Positions 22,478 through 35,379 are shown, counted from the stretch's first letter. The stretch: DNA of 64,000 nucleotides from Triglochin maritima (GCA_963682175.1 OY821771.1:15003001-15067000), one strand, 5' to 3'. Made by a program: numbers and translations. Notes: a model not told the origin generated them from the letters alone.

Positions 22478-23820
22478 AGCCTCACTTTCCCAACCACCGT
22501 AAAAGCACAAGGGGAAGATAGGGAGGTGGAGATTAAGATAGAATATGAGTGGAAGCCGACGTTGTGTAACGTATGTGAACCATTCAGACACAAAGAGGTC
22601 CGGTGTGATGGCCACCGATACGAGAATATGCGCTTGGTGCAATAGTCAACTAGATCTACGAAAACTAAGGAGTGGGTCCAAGTTCGTCGACGACGAAGGC
22701 CGGGAAATACTAGTGATGCAAGGGATGCAGGGCGTGTTGGCGGTGAGACAGGGCAGCACTCGGAGGATAGGATAGATGGAACGGGTTTCATCGAGGAAAT
22801 GAAGCGTGTGACAGCAGGAAACGAGGACGAGGCTACAGAAGAAACGGAGATGTCTAGGGCTGAGGTGGCTCATCTGGTGCCATTGATTCGCACGATGTTA
22901 TTGCGGCACCGTTGGATGAAGGAAACGGATGTGACAGACTAGTTAACAAAGGTAATCACAAGGATGTCGTGGACGAGAATGGTACGGACGATGGGCCATT
23001 GGACATGGGAGCAAGGCAAGGACTATTGGATCTGGATAAAGCACTAACTTTGTTGCAGCAACCAGGATCGTCAGATGAAGGAACAAAATGCGGCATCGAA
23101 TCTGAGTCATTGTAGCTAAGCACCAACACTAAGTGTGTGTGTGTCCTACAGCACCATTGGAAGGTAATAAGTTGCCAGCTTTATCTGCGGTGCAAGACGC
23201 AGCCCAATCAGAGCAAATGCAAGGAAGGGTCGGTGGGTACCTACGATGTGGGATTTGCAGAAGAAGATCGGGGCATCGGGGACACGTAATCTCGACGTGA
23301 AACGCACTTATGCAAAGGGTGCAATTGGGCGGGAAACGTGCTCACGTGGACTGCAAAGTGCACTTTGATGCACATGCACATAGGGCAACACCTGATGGGT
23401 GCGTGGAGAACTTGGGCTGGTCTGGGATTTCCGAAGAGGCCCACTTGGTTGGGTTGGGTCTAACATGGGACAGCTTGACCATGCAACACATTAATTCTGC
23501 ATCCTGGGCTCCTGTTGCAAGTCTACTAAATCATGAGAATGAAAATTCAAAAATGTCACGTATAGAGAAGAATGTGGCAATGCATGTGCAGGTCACGTAG
23601 AACGGGACCACGAAGGGGTGTTTGAGATGGATTTTGGAAGTATGTTCGGGTCCATCGGTAAAGACCTTCATGAGGAGAGACTGCAATCCCCCTACCCGTT
23701 ATTAACCTCGAAGACATTTCCCCACAAGTGTCCGCATTCCATGTGGTGCGTGCAATGGAACTCCAATGACAATGGAAGCGCAACAAAGGGAAGGGGTCTG
23801 CTGCCCCTCAAAAGCTAAAT
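22478..23820 (+). pseudogene. LINE-1 remnant: ORF1 tail
   Basis: Frames carry a plant LINE ORF1 signature: IEYEWKPTLCNVCEPFRHKE continues to a cysteine, giving C-X2-C-X4-H-X4-C, as in DUF4283-type proteins (compare YEWRPGYCKDCLEFGHEEARC at about 52090). The frame is broken by a stop after about 22650 and shifts among pieces. The N-terminal half was lost where the family A LTR ends. Downstream sequence to 23820 is low-similarity linker. Confidence 0.72.
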
Positions 23821-24815
23821 GAAGATACACTCGTGGAATGTGCGGCTCCGATGCTAGGCGGATTTTGGTATGTTGGAATCCTAAAGTAGTCAAGTTGGAG
23901 ATGGTGCGCGAGTCTGGTCAAGCACTTCATTTGCAAGGACTCATGTACGCAAAGGGTACGCATATAATGGTATCGACGGTCTATGCATTCAGTGACTATA
24001 TAGACCATAGGGTCGTTTGGGAGGAAATTAAGGAAGCAGCTATGTCATCAAGTCTCCCATGGCTTGTTGTGGGGGATTTTAATTGTATACGGAAGGAAGA
24101 GAAAAAAATAGGGGGAGACTTAATCTTACGGCCATACGAGAGTTCAACGAGTGCATTCATGGATCAGAGTTGCTCGAGGTTGCTACTTTCGGGGAAGAAT
24201 ATATGTGGTCTAATTCATCGTGCGGGCATGCAAGAATCAAGACACATATTGACAGTGTACTATGCTCTTCGACGTGGTTTGAGGTATTCCCAGAGTCCTC
24301 TTATTTTGTAGGAGAGAATGAAATGAGTGACCGTAGACCGTTCCTTATTATGGTAGAGGAGCCTAAAACAAAGAGTCGAAAGATGTTCCGATTGGTTAAT
24401 GCATGGACGACACATGCGAAGTTCCTGTCATTGGTGGAGCAGAATTGAAAACACTTAGTGAAGGTAACGCCCATATACACACTAATGGGGAAATTGGATA
24501 AGCTCCAGATGGGGCTATGCATGAGGCGCTTCAGCGTCGATTTGCTAATCTCTTCTCTCATAATGTGCACGTGAATCCAATATGCAGAAACATTAAGCTT
24601 GACGCCCTTGGCACTAAAGATAAAGACATGCTGATTTGAAATCTCACATTGCTCGAGCTCAAAGCCGTGGTAAAGGGTAGTAATCCAGATACAACACCCG
24701 GACCGGATGGCTTCAATGGGAAATTCTTTCAATCGGCATGGTACATTATGAAAATGGACATTTTCAAGGCATTGGGCTCGGCCATGAAGGAGGCCAAGAT
24801 ATTGGGTCGTATGAA
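23821..24815 (+). pseudogene. LINE-1 remnant: endonuclease and start of reverse transcriptase
   Basis: ORF2 begins MKIHSWNVR at 23821. A frameshifted endonuclease follows with LPWLVVGDFNCIRKEEKK at about 24050, the GDFN motif of APE-type nucleases. The segment between WNVR and LVCWNPK is shorter than in the relative at 53501, so part of the nuclease is deleted. The N-terminal reverse transcriptase region, PGPDGFNGKFFQSAW, is at about 24700. It is cut at 24815 by a solo LTR; the frame resumes at 26238. Confidence 0.78.
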
Positions 24816-26232
24816 TGTTTAATCGTTTATATTTACTGTAAGTGCACGACGTCGGTGAAGACGCGGCAAGTACGGGTTGTGTCCACGAGGAGGTGAGTAG
24901 CTTCTGGTTGGTACGAAATCAAGTGGAGAATAAAGGGAGAAGAGATTTAAGTATGGTAATCTAAGCTACACTAAACTAGTAAGAAGAAATGTGAAAGAAA
25001 ACAACTAACGAGTGATTCAAACTAAACTAAGAGAACTTAATGCAAAGCTACAAATCAGGAAGAGAGACCCTTAAGGGGTGGAGTGAGTGCACACATGTAA
25101 TAATATGGTGAAGAATGCATTCAATAGGCACAAATGTAGGTTGTGTTTTCATGCATAGGAAGTGTTTAATGGATATGGCAAAACCTATCAATCCAATCAC
25201 TAACCTAGTTGATTAACATTCACATACACAAGTTGGTTATTTCAGAACCTAAACAAGCATGGGAGGTGTCTAATAGTTGTGGCAAAACCCATCAAGTGAA
25301 ATGTTCTACTCTAAACAAGCAAGCATACATTCACATTTATCAACACATTTCAAAATAAAGCATTCATTTCCATTCTTTATTGCATGTATAAACATCATCT
25401 CTACCCCCCCCCCCCCCAAAGGGGATGGAACTACTCACTACTCATTAAACTATAAACTACATTAAGAAAAGAAGACATTCTATTTATACTACGATAAAGA
25501 AAACAAAACAAGCTAAACAAGCAAGCAAGCATTAAAACAAAGACAACATTAAAACAAACTATGAAGAATTATTTTATTTACATGACTCACATTACAAGTA
25601 GCATTATTCTCCACCTTGAGTTTTTGCTCCAAGGCTTACTCCAAGTAGAGAGAATGCCACCAAGCAATGGGTAAATACAAAGGAAGGTAAAGAGTTCTAT
25701 TTATAAGTATGGAAAAAGTTAATCCGGGACAATCCCCCAGTATGAGACTAAAAGCATACTAAATATGGACTAAATACAACCTAATCTAACACCCGACCAA
25801 GGCATGTGCATTTTGAAGAAATATTGACCGTTGATTGGCTGTCTTGGACCGCTAATTAGAGGTATGTATTTGTCTGATCGGGTTTGGATTTGTTTGGCTT
25901 GGTTCTAGTGGGATTTCTTGGTGTTTGATGAACCCGATTTGGTTGTTGATGGTTGGTCCAGATTTAATTGCCAAAATACTCCTCATTAAGGTGTAGAGCT
26001 TCGTCATTTGCTCATTGATCCTTTTGGATTTACATTCGGGTCCTTCTCTCTTTCATCTCAGTCCATAAGTATTGCAACTTAGTCATTTTCCATGCTTTTG
26101 AGTCTTTTTTGAATATCTTCTTCTCAAACCTATTTATTCCTAAAACTTAAACATAAACTTGTTATATGGCATTGCTTAGGCTAAAAATAAATGATATAAA
26201 ACACAAATATATGCATGATATGATGTCAATCA
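24816..26232 (-). mobile_element. Solo family A LTR, minus strand
   Basis: 1,417 bp between perfect 5-bp target duplications ATGAA (24811-24815 and 26233-26237), splitting the LINE-1 reverse transcriptase. On the minus strand it runs TGATTGACATC...GATTAAACA. No internal region remains, as expected after recombination between two LTRs. A 14-base C run at 25404-25417 replaces the usual ACCCCC tract. Confidence 0.9.
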
Positions 26233-26237
26233 ATGAA

Positions 26238-28092
26238 CCACACGTCTATTACCGTTATCCCCAAATAGAAAACACCCAAGATCGTGGATGACTTTCGACC
26301 TATATCCTTATGCAATATTGTCTACTGCTTCCTGTCTAAAGTATTGGCAAATAGATTGAAGATGGTTCTCCTGAAGTTAGTCGGGGAACATAAAAGTGCC
26401 TTTATTAAATGATGACGCATTAGTGACAACATCCTCTTGGCACACGAATTATGTCATAACATGCATTTGGAGAAGGGATATGGGAAGATGTGTTTGAAAT
26501 TGGATTTGCGGAAAGCATATGACTCGGTATCGTAGGAGTTCTTGCAATCGCGAATGGCACACTTTGGTTTTCCGGAAAAGTGGTGCAAGATGGTGGGGGC
26601 GTGTTTGCATGCATCTTTCATCGTCACGGTAAATGGCAGACAATCTAATACCTTCCAGGCAACGAACGGTCTTCAGCAAGGTGATCCCATTGCACCATAT
26701 ATGTTTGTGTGTATGGAAGTGTTGAGCACACTTTTTCACTGTGAAGTGGAGAGTGGCCACCTCACGCCATTGTACTATGGACGAGAGTGGATATTGCATC
26801 TTCTCTTTGCATATGACTTCATGATGTTCGCGGAGGCAACGATACAGAATGCCAAAGTGATTAAAGATGGGATGGCTGAATTTGAGGATATGTCGGGCTT
26901 GAAATTAAATGTTGAGAAGAGCTAGATCTTTATGGGAGGATCCGTAGATCAACAAGACCACATCTGTTAAATTCTGAATATGCAGAGGGTCCCCTTCTCG
27001 ATCACCTACCTTGGACATCCACTGTTCTCATCAAGGCTCAGTCGGCATCACTGTGTTGGTCTAATTGATAAGTTGTGAGCCCGTTTAGGCGAGTGGCAGA
27101 CCAAGTTCATGTCGATGGCTGGCCAGATTGAGCTGGTAAAGAGTGTCCTTACCTCATTCAACGTGTACTGGACTTCTACCTTTCTGTTACCCCGGAGTAC
27201 CGTTCACAAGTTTGAGAGGATCGTGGTGCACTTCATTTGGAGTTCGTAGAAGAAGATGGCCGTAGTATCATGGAAGGATGTGTGTGCATCCCAAAGTAGG
27301 AGGGTGGGCTAAGGGTACGACGCCTTATGGAATGGAATGATGTTGCTATGATGAGACTCTTCTGGCTGGTGGCATCCAACGAACCATCCCTTTGGTGAGG
27401 TGCGTAAGGCGTAAGTACCTGAGGAGCAAATCAATATGGATGGCACGGCTACCATCGGTGTGCTCCAGGGCGTTGCGTGGTGTTCTTCGCTTACAAGCAC
27501 TTGCGCGGTAGAAGTTCGTGTATGAAATTAGAGATGGCCATGCTATCTAGTTTCTCCAAGCTCCTTGACTCGGCAGACCACTAATTTGTGAAGATTTTGG
27601 TGAAAGCTTCCACTATGATCTTGGAGTCCCGAGGGACATAAAAGTGGAGTCCTTCTTGCGACATGGTCGGTGTAGGTTACCACCGTCAAGATCCGTAGCT
27701 ATGGAGAGGTTTGGGAGCATATCCGGAAGATAACACCAAGTAGGGGAGAGGATATGCTTGGCTGGATTAAGGCACAGGGTAGGCCTTTCACAACTAAGGT
27801 TGCGTGGGAATGGCTAAGGCATCGACAGGCTAAGGTTGGATTGGAATCAGCGGTGTGGCACCCTATGACGATTCCAACGCATGTAGTACCACAATGGCCA
27901 ATGCTATTAGGAAAGCTACCACTCAAAGTTGGCTACGAAAGAGAGGCGTAGGGGTCATTGTCTCCAGGTGTGCACTATGCTGCAATGACTACAAGGATGT
28001 CCAACATCGATACTGGAGGTGTGGATTTACAAGGGGCATATGGGAGCCAATACAGGCTACTCTGGGGATACAGGGGCAGTGTGTGGAGGGAC
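26238..28092 (+). pseudogene. LINE-1 remnant: reverse transcriptase and zinc-ribbon C-terminus
   Basis: Reverse transcriptase from DDFRPISLCNIVY (about 26290) through LDLRKAYDSVS, FGFPEKWCKM, NGLQQGDPIAPYMF and LLFAYDFMMFAEA to ITYLGHPLFSS and LLPRSTVHKFE. The active-site motif is FAYD in place of FADD, so one catalytic aspartate is gone. In-frame stops occur near 26411, 26536 and 26923. The zf-RVT region CALCCNDYKDVQHRYWRC lies near 27970-28025. It ends at 28092 against the copia LTR and resumes at 43564. Confidence 0.85.
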
Positions 28093-30269
28093 TGAAAGGA
28101 ATGTGTTCTAAAAGTTTTACTTTTATATGTCAATTATTATGAATTGAATGTGCAACCATTTTGTTCCTTGATTATGGTATTCGTCTTTTGGAAGTGTTAA
28201 GGAAGAGGCACTTGGTCCTTAACCGTAGAGTTCTAAAAGATAATGGTTTACATAAATCAAAAGTTATTCACAATCATGGTAATTAACATGGAACATTAAT
28301 TACCGAGATAAGATTGTCGTGTTGGTCATCGATTGTTGTAGCTCTACAAATAATTGGCGACACGAGTATATAAAAGAGGAAAATATTACTTTTATATATT
28401 GAATAGACGTAACAAGTAAAACATTATGGAATTGTGTTTCGTGTCATTAATGTTTTTACTGTGTCTTGGATCCTAAGATATGAGACTTATATATTTTCAC
28501 TCAAGAAGTGCTTAATTTGATTATTGTCAAAAGCTATCAATAAGTGTAGTGATAAAGGAAATAGTTGGTTGAGCATGACTTGTGCTGGAAAAGATAGCTA
28601 ATCAAACGATTATCATTGTCCCTCTTAATTAAGTGATGATATTAGCGGGCCCCTTGATAAAGCAAAAATATAATGTGCACAATGTAACTTGAGTTAAGTT
28701 ACAAAGTTATAATTAGCTTAAAGAGATCGAGAAATGAATATAATACAAAGATGACACATTTATACTTTCTATATATTATTAATATCATGAGGCAAGGGAC
28801 GGACACAAGTGGTGCACTTACATCACTAAATGGATCGTGTTTTGGTTCGGGTGGAACAAAGACATCTATGCTAATTGGGTAACTATAATGTGTAGCTAGA
28901 TACCGCTTATAGTTTGAGATATTAAGTGTTTAATATCGCTGCCAATTTGGCTTATATCCTCCTATAGGTCACACCACAAAACTGGGAAACAAGAGGTTTG
29001 ATTTTAAGTTCATATGATGTGTCGGGTTTCATGTGAAAATAGGACACATGTAATGAATTAATTAAAATCAATATGTCATGAGAATTGACATAATTAGAAT
29101 CATAATAAATTCATATGAGGTATATATATTCTGGGGTGTAATAATTTAATATTACATATGATAATATATTATATAAGATGTGAATTTTCTAAAAACCCCA
29201 AAAGATCAAATTTTGTTTGAAATAAATCCAATATTGGACAAAGGCAAAATCGGGGTCAAACACGGTGAACCGTTCATGGTTCGTTCGACCGGGGTATCTT
29301 CGGATCGGTTAACCGAATAGGGAACGGGTAAGCGCAATTGGTTGACCGATATTGTCTGGAGTGCCTGGACAATCGGTTTCGATGAACCGAGTGTGCATGG
29401 TCAACCGAGAAGTAGTATTTTCGGTAGACCAAAGGTGACACGGTCATTCGATGACTATGTCCCATGAGCGATTCTGGTGGGTCAACGGTCGACCGAGTAA
29501 AAGACGTGGTTCGTCCGAATTCTTCCAGTGAATTTTTCTCATGCGGATTCGGTCGACCGTCTAGCACACGGTGCACCGAACACGTGTTATAACCGAATGG
29601 TTCGGTTGACCGAATAATACTCGGTCTACCGAACAAGAACGATTCTGCCTGAATTATTAAGAGATTAATTAGATCATGGGTGGATTAATTCCAGATTTAA
29701 TTAAAATGTTTTTTGTGGGTGATTATGTGGAAATTAGAGATTAATTTAGGAGAGAATAAACAAGGGATCATGGCTAAAAATAGCTCTTGATAAGGATGTT
29801 TTGGGAGACTATAAAAGGACCCCTACTCCTACTTGTTTAACATCTAATGCAAAATCTTTCTCTCGTTAATCTCTCCCTAATCACCACGAAAATCTCTTAG
29901 TAAATTTAAGTTTTAGAGATAAGAATCTCAGGATCTTAAAGAGGGGTCATTAGCTAGATTCTAAACCTTGTTAGAGATTGATTGGCTAGCTCCTTTCTCT
30001 CTAATCTTGTTTAGAGTTTGGTGAACACTCAGAGGCAAATCCGTGGACGATTCAACGGGCAACGCGACTCCAAATCTTCAAAAAGGTTTTAGAGAACCGT
30101 TAGATATGATTCTACCTATGTGATTTATTTTAATAAATGTAGGATTGCATCTTATTAGAATAATCACAAAACTATGTACAGAGAAATTGTTGAAAATATG
30201 AATATCGATCTTGTATGTTGTATTAAATTTTTTAAAATATATACATACATAGGGACACGAAATCCTACA
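28093..30269 (+). mobile_element. Copia 5' LTR
   Basis: 2,177 bp, TGAAAGGAATGTG...AATCCTACA. The inverted repeat GTTAAGGA...TCCTTAAC is at 28196-28223. A cluster of TCGGT-NN-ACCGA-like palindromes lies at 29270-29640, and a TATA-like CTATAAAAGG at 29809-29818. Transcription would be expected to start shortly after the latter. It differs from the surviving part of the 3' LTR at many positions (roughly a tenth of bases in the 42630-42770 stretch, far fewer elsewhere), so this insertion is much older than the family B element inside it. Confidence 0.9.
29809..29818 (+). promoter_or_regulatory. TATA-like box of the copia LTR promoter
   Basis: CTATAAAAGG about 170 bp after the palindrome cluster; conserved at 18024-18033, 43097-43106 and (as CTATAAATAG) 49771-49780 in the other LTR copies. 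Confidence 0.65.
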
Positions 30270-30287
30270 GTGATATCAGAGCTAGGT
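30270..30287 (+). other. Copia primer-binding site
   Basis: GTGATATCAGAGCTAGG follows the LTR end. The usual plant copia site starts TGGTATCAGAGC, complementary to initiator tRNA-Met; here the second G is A, one change from consensus. Confidence 0.8.
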
Positions 30288-31731
30288 ACATATTTTCAAT
30301 AATTAGACTATATAATTAATTTTAGTTTACCATCTACAATCATAACAATTCATGTTCTATGTCTTTTTCGCGTTTTCCGATAGTTTTGTTGATTTAATTC
30401 TAATTGATTCTTTTGATAGTTTTAAATGTTTTGAAACACATCATGTGAATGTTACAATTAAAATTTAGACTTATGTCTAATTTATAGAATTTTCGTTTTT
30501 AATTAAATGATTATTTTATAAGGAATCAAAAAAACAGAAAAAGGCATATGTTTATATTTCTTTAAATTTGTTTTTGGAAATTGGATAAACAACGGTTCAA
30601 ATATTTGATGTTTTGAATTATGGATGCTTAAAATCATTTTTAATGGATTTCAAATGATTTTAGAATTATTTGCTTTAGAGATGCATGATAAACTAAATCG
30701 AGTAATATATAGTATATGTACATGCGTTGCTCGAGTTCTCTAATGCAGGGATATGTGAGTTTATATGTTCCGAAGAAGCCATGTGTGAATGAATGTGTAT
30801 ATTATTTAATCACAGGGTTTATGTATATGTAAAAGCCAAATTTCTATTTTTATGTATATGCATGCATATGAGAGGATTTTTACATAGGACTTGCACTAGA
30901 CAATTTTCAAAATTGAGAGATGCATGTTTATATTTTTTCAATATCAACATCCATGGTGCAAGAGGAAGACGCTGAAGAAGCGCAATGATCGAGGATCAAG
31001 GACGTGGGAACATATAAACTCACACAATGTGTGTGTGAATGGATTTATTTATGTTTGTGTGCTTGATATATATGTGATTGCATGGATGAATGTTAGGATG
31101 TGTATAGATGATAAATATGCATGATCACCTAAATTCTTAAATCACATATTAATGTTTAAATTGTCCAACCAAAAATTACGAGTATATTTCTTTCTTATTT
31201 CATCCACTAGCAGTCATCGATCGAGGGATATTCTGCTCGCCCTTAGTGGGAGATAGTTTCCTCCATCTTTGGGAATAGTGGGAGATATAAGGTTGCCTAT
31301 TGTTGTGCCACGAATAGATGTACGAGGTGTGATTCACCCTTAGTGGACACCGAGTAAATTTGTTTGTGAATACAATGGATAAACGTATCTCGTATCAAAT
31401 GAAATAAGTTTTCTTAACAAGACCCGGAGCCCTAGCTCGGTTTTGCGAAATAGAGTTTTTCTTACGAGGATTGGTTAAATTCCCTCTTAATTAAAACGAC
31501 AAGAGTCATAAGAGTTTGAAAAATGCAAATGTTGCAATATTTCGAAATGGTTATGTTTAGAAAAATATTTTCTTACCTTGATTTTATAATATATCTAATA
31601 GCCCTTAGCTAGTTTATATTATAATTGATAGGATCTTGGATTTCTGCATTTATGGACAAATTTTTATTTGCGGTATTGTTTTTTAAAAACATAAAATTGA
31701 CATTAAATCCCATATAATTTATTTTGTAGAA
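30288..31731 (+). mobile_element. Copia leader
   Basis: About 1.4 kb of AT-rich sequence between PBS and gag. It includes two near repeats of TAGTGGGAGATA at 31246-31285. I see no conserved coding content; the short frames (30793-30975, 30924-31124) look incidental. Confidence 0.65.
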
Positions 31732-32514
31732 ATGTCGAATATTCAACCTATTGTGCGATCTATGATTGAAAAACATCCTTTGGCAAATGATGGCTCAAAC
31801 TTGATAAGCTGGCAACTCAAGCTCAATATCGTGTTGAAGTTTGAGAAACTATCTCATATTTTGGATGGTGAAATCCCAAAATTAAATGAGAAGGCAACCG
31901 ATAGCGAGAGAGAGGCAAAAGCCAAGTGGGAAGACCAAGAGAACCAAGTTCACGGTCTAATGTTGGCCTCCATGGGTGACTCGCTTCAAGCGAAATACAT
32001 GGATTCAAAACCCAAGAAGACCATGGAAGCTTTAACAAAGATGTTCATGGATAGTGCTAGAAAAGAGCATTATAAGACCACCATCGCACTTACAAGGTGC
32101 CACATGGCGGAGGGAACATCGGTATCCATGCATTTTCTCACGATGCAAGGATACCTTGAGAAGTTGTCAAAGCTCTCTTCCCCGATGCCCGATGACATTG
32201 CGGAAGATTTGATTCTTGGCTCTCTAGCCCCGTCCTACAAGGACTTCATTATGCATTATCATGTGCGTTATAAAGGGGTGAGTCTTGAGGAACTTCACAA
32301 CACTCTCAAAACGGCTGAAGTTGACAAGGGCAAGGGTCAGGACAAGCACGTCCTAGCCGTCCATGGAGGGAGCAAGAAGATCACCAAAGGTAAAGGCAAA
32401 TTCACCAAAAATACGTCAATCAAGAGCAAGAGAGTAGGAGGTGCTCGTGCGAGTGCCTCAAGGAGGAATTCTTCGAAATCTCCGACTCCCAACACGGTGC
32501 TTTCACTGCGGTGA
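31732..32514 (+). pseudogene. Copia gag (UBN2-type)
   Basis: A 260-codon open frame starting MSNIQPIVRSMIEKHPLAND, with the copia gag pattern SWQLKLNIVLKFEKLSHILD in its first 50 residues and a central helical domain. Towards its end the frame departs from the expected path; the zinc knuckle is in another frame starting near 32441 (CFHCGEKGHIRPNC, C-X2-C-X4-H-X4-C). A frameshift around 32440-32500 therefore separates capsid from nucleocapsid. Confidence 0.87.
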
Positions 32515-32992
32515 AAAGGGACACATCCGGCCAAATTGCCCCAAGTACAAGGAAGACCTTGACAAGGGAGTGATTGAACGTAAGCGCCCCAAAAAAGCCA
32601 AAGGTATATTTGTTATTGAGATAAATTTAGCCATCTCTGTCCATGATTGGGTAATTGATACCAGATCTTGTGCTCACATAATTTCTAATGTGCAGCTACT
32701 AAAGGATAGGAAGGAACTCGTGAAGAACGAGATTTTTTTGAAGGTTGGAAATGGTGCAAGCGTTGCTACGATTGCACAAGGTTCTGTGGAGCTTCAATTA
32801 TCTAGTGGTTTAAATTTATGTTTAAAGAACGTTTATTATGTGTCTTCGATTAGCAAGAATATTATTTCTATATCATGTTTGGATATGGATAATTTTAATA
32901 TAAATATTTCAAATTCTTGCTTGTCTATATCGAAGAATGGTATTTTCTATGCAAATGCATTTGTGAGAATGGTCTTTATTTGCTTGAATTGA
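32441..32992 (+). pseudogene. Copia nucleocapsid zinc knuckle and protease
   Basis: After the zinc knuckle and a basic linker (KRPKKAK) the protease starts DWVIDTRSCAHI. The usual active site is DTGS or DSGA; here glycine is replaced by arginine, which should inactivate it. LKNVYYVSSISKNIISISCL and the next segment fit copia protease. The frame ends at 32992 and resumes shifted at about 32960. Confidence 0.85.
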
Positions 32993-34026
32993 ATAATAAA
33001 CAAATCTTAAACATCAATAACAAAAGACTTAAAACTACTCACGTGAATGATACACTCTTGTGGCACTATCGTCTTGGTCACATAAATGAAAAATGCATCA
33101 AGAAATTGCAAGAAGCTAACCTTCTTGGTCAACTTGATTTAAATCATTGGAGACGTGCGAACCTTGCCTAATGGGCAAAATGACTAAGAGTCCTTTCAAG
33201 AAGAAAGGACCGAGAGCGAATGACTTGTTGGATTTGATACATTCCGAGGTATGTGGTCCGATGAGTACTAGTGCAAGAGACCGTTTCAAGTACTTCATTA
33301 CGTTCACGGATGACTATAGTCGTTATGGCTATATTTATCTAATGAGAAACAAAAGTGAATCCTTTGACAAGTTCAAGGAATTAAAGAATGAAGTAGAGAA
33401 CCAACTCAACAAGAAAATCAAGTCTCTACGAACGGATCGTGGAGGTGAGTACTTAAGTACCGAATTTTACTCATCCCTAAAGGAGTGTGGTATTGTACCA
33501 CAGTTCACCCCTCCCGGTACACCTCAGTGGAATGGGGTATCCGAAAGGAGGAATAGGACATTACTTGACATGGTTCGATCAATGATGAGTCAAGCTGAAT
33601 TGCCGCTTTACTTTTGGAGTTATGCACTAGAAGCTACGGCTTACACACTAAATAATGTTTCATCCAAATCCGTAGAGAAAACGCCTTATGAGCTATGGAG
33701 TGGTAAAACACCTAAGCTCAATTTTTTCAAGATTTGGGGTTGTGAGGCCTACGTCAAGAGATTGATGTCGACCAAACTTCAACCAAAAGCGGATAAGTGA
33801 TTCTTTATAGATTATCCTCGTGAGACAAGAGGATACTACTTTTGGCATATAACCTCCAATTGAGTAATTGTAGAGAGGGATGCCGTATTTCTAGAAAAGG
33901 AATTTCTAGAAAGAATAAAAAGTAGTGGGAGTAGAGTTGTGCTTGAGCAGACTCACGATATTCTACAAGATCATGATATGAATGGTGACATTCAAGATCA
34001 TGAAGGCCCAACCGAGGTTCCTTGGG
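32960..34026 (+). pseudogene. Copia integrase
   Basis: The GAG-pre-integrase part has LLWHYRLGHINEKCIKKLQ, then (shifted at about 33150) CEPCLMGKMTKSPF, completing the HHCC zinc site. The core at 33147-33800 carries the three acidic residues in TFTDDYSRYGY, LRTDRGGEYLS and GVSERRNRTLL. The C-terminal LNFFKIWGCEAYV is followed by a stop at 33800 and a readable but broken continuation to about 34026 (DYPRETRGYYFW). Catalytic residues look intact; the frame is not. Confidence 0.88.
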
Positions 34027-34056
34027 AGCGTGAATGAGAGACCCTCATAAGAAATT

Positions 34057-34858
34057 GTGAGAGAAACTCAATCTTCCCCACCTAGTGTACGTTTGAGAAT
34101 CGAACACGAACCAATCCTGCAATGGAAAGAAAGGTCAACGAGGGAAAGGAAGAAACCCGATATGTATTTGGGACTTCATGAGATCATGGTACTAGATACC
34201 GATGATCCCTCGACCTTTCAAGAAGCAATGGAAAGAAAGGACTCCAAACTATGGTTTAAGGCCATGGAATCCGAAATAGAATCCATGTATGATAATCAAG
34301 TGTGGAACTTGGTTGACCTTCCTCAAGGGAAAAAGACCCTTCAAAATAAATGGGTTTTCAAGAGGAAGATGGACATGGATGGGAACTTGACAACCTACAA
34401 AGCGAGGCTTGTAGCAAAAGGTTTCACTCAAGTTCAAGGAATTGACTATGATGAAACTTTTTCACCAGTTGCCATGTTCAAGTCTATTCGGATTATGCTC
34501 GCTATTGCCGCATTTCATGATGATGAGATATGGCAAATGGATGTCAAAACTGCGTTCATTAATGGGAACTTAGAAGAGGATGTGTACATGGTACAACCTC
34601 AAGGTTTTGAAGATCCAAAGAATACCGAGAAAGTATGCAAGCTTCAAAGATCCATTTACGGATTGAAGCAAGCATCAAGGAGTTGGAACAAGCGCTTTGA
34701 TGAAGAAATCAAAAAGATTCACTTCGTCCAAAGTAAGGAAGAGCCTTGTATATACAAGAAGGTTAGTGGGAGCCACATAGTGTCCTTGATCTTATATGTC
34801 GATGACATACTCCTCATGGGAAATCATATACCTTTGCTTGAGCAAACGAGAGGTTCAT
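34057..34858 (+). pseudogene. Copia reverse transcriptase, 5' part
   Basis: An open frame with WFKAMESEIESMYDNQVWNL, NKWVFKRKMD, ARLVAKGFTQVQGIDYDETF, MDVKTAFINGNLEEDVYM, IYGLKQASRSW and the active site LYVDDILLMG, all intact. The family B insertion at 34859 cuts it about 15 codons after YVDD; TTCAT at 34854-34858 is the target duplication. Coding resumes at 42222. Confidence 0.92.
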
Positions 34859-35326
34859 TGATGCATTGCATACATTGCATCATATGTCTCTCATTTAGAT
34901 TACTTTTATATCAATAAATGCTACTAAGGTATGTGTTTAGTCGTATTTACAGAATACAGGGACCTGAATGCAAATTACCCACATTCCGAGCATAAACGCG
35001 TGCAAAAGATTCATTTCTATCATAAAGACCGAGTTCAAGTTTATCGGGTTCCAAATGGAAATGCATCCAAGCATAAAAGCATTCAAGGAGCTAATTACAA
35101 AAAGGTCAAGGGCTTAATTGCAAAATGCCAAGGACCTGATTGCAAAATAAAAGGACCAAGTTATTGTGTGGAGAAAGTCAAAAGAAAAAAATCAAATATA
35201 AATCTCCAACAATGGAAGGAATTAATCCGGAGCTCAAGACAATGGAAAGAATCCATCCAGACGCGCAAAGGAGGATCAAATCATACCATAAACGCACAGC
35301 CAAAATCCGAACCCGATCAGACCAGA

Positions 35327-35379
35327 TTGTGCGGCGTTTCCGCCGCACAACACCTACAATCTGCGGCGTTTCCGCCGCA
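35327..35379 (+). repeat. U3 palindrome pair, family B
   Basis: 35327-35350 has 10-bp arms TTGTGCGGCG and CGCCGCACAA around TTTC. 35362-35379 has 7-bp arms TGCGGCG and CGCCGCA around the same TTTC. Both are upstream of the TATA box. In the right LTR (41505-41557) one base of the first arm has changed (G to A at 41523). Confidence 0.93.

Noticed and set aside
22545..23600. Several 65-95 codon frames in the LINE-1 ORF1 region as separate genes
   Set aside because: Fragments of one broken ORF; the zinc knuckle and position match ORF1 of the intact relative.
25404..25417. 14-base C run, and a similar run at 61913-61925
   Set aside because: Homopolymers in a known LTR and in the MULE-like element; most likely slippage or sequencing/assembly noise, no feature assigned.
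30793..31124. Possible small proteins in the copia leader
   Set aside because: Short, AT-driven, no start context or similarity, and positioned in a normal noncoding leader.
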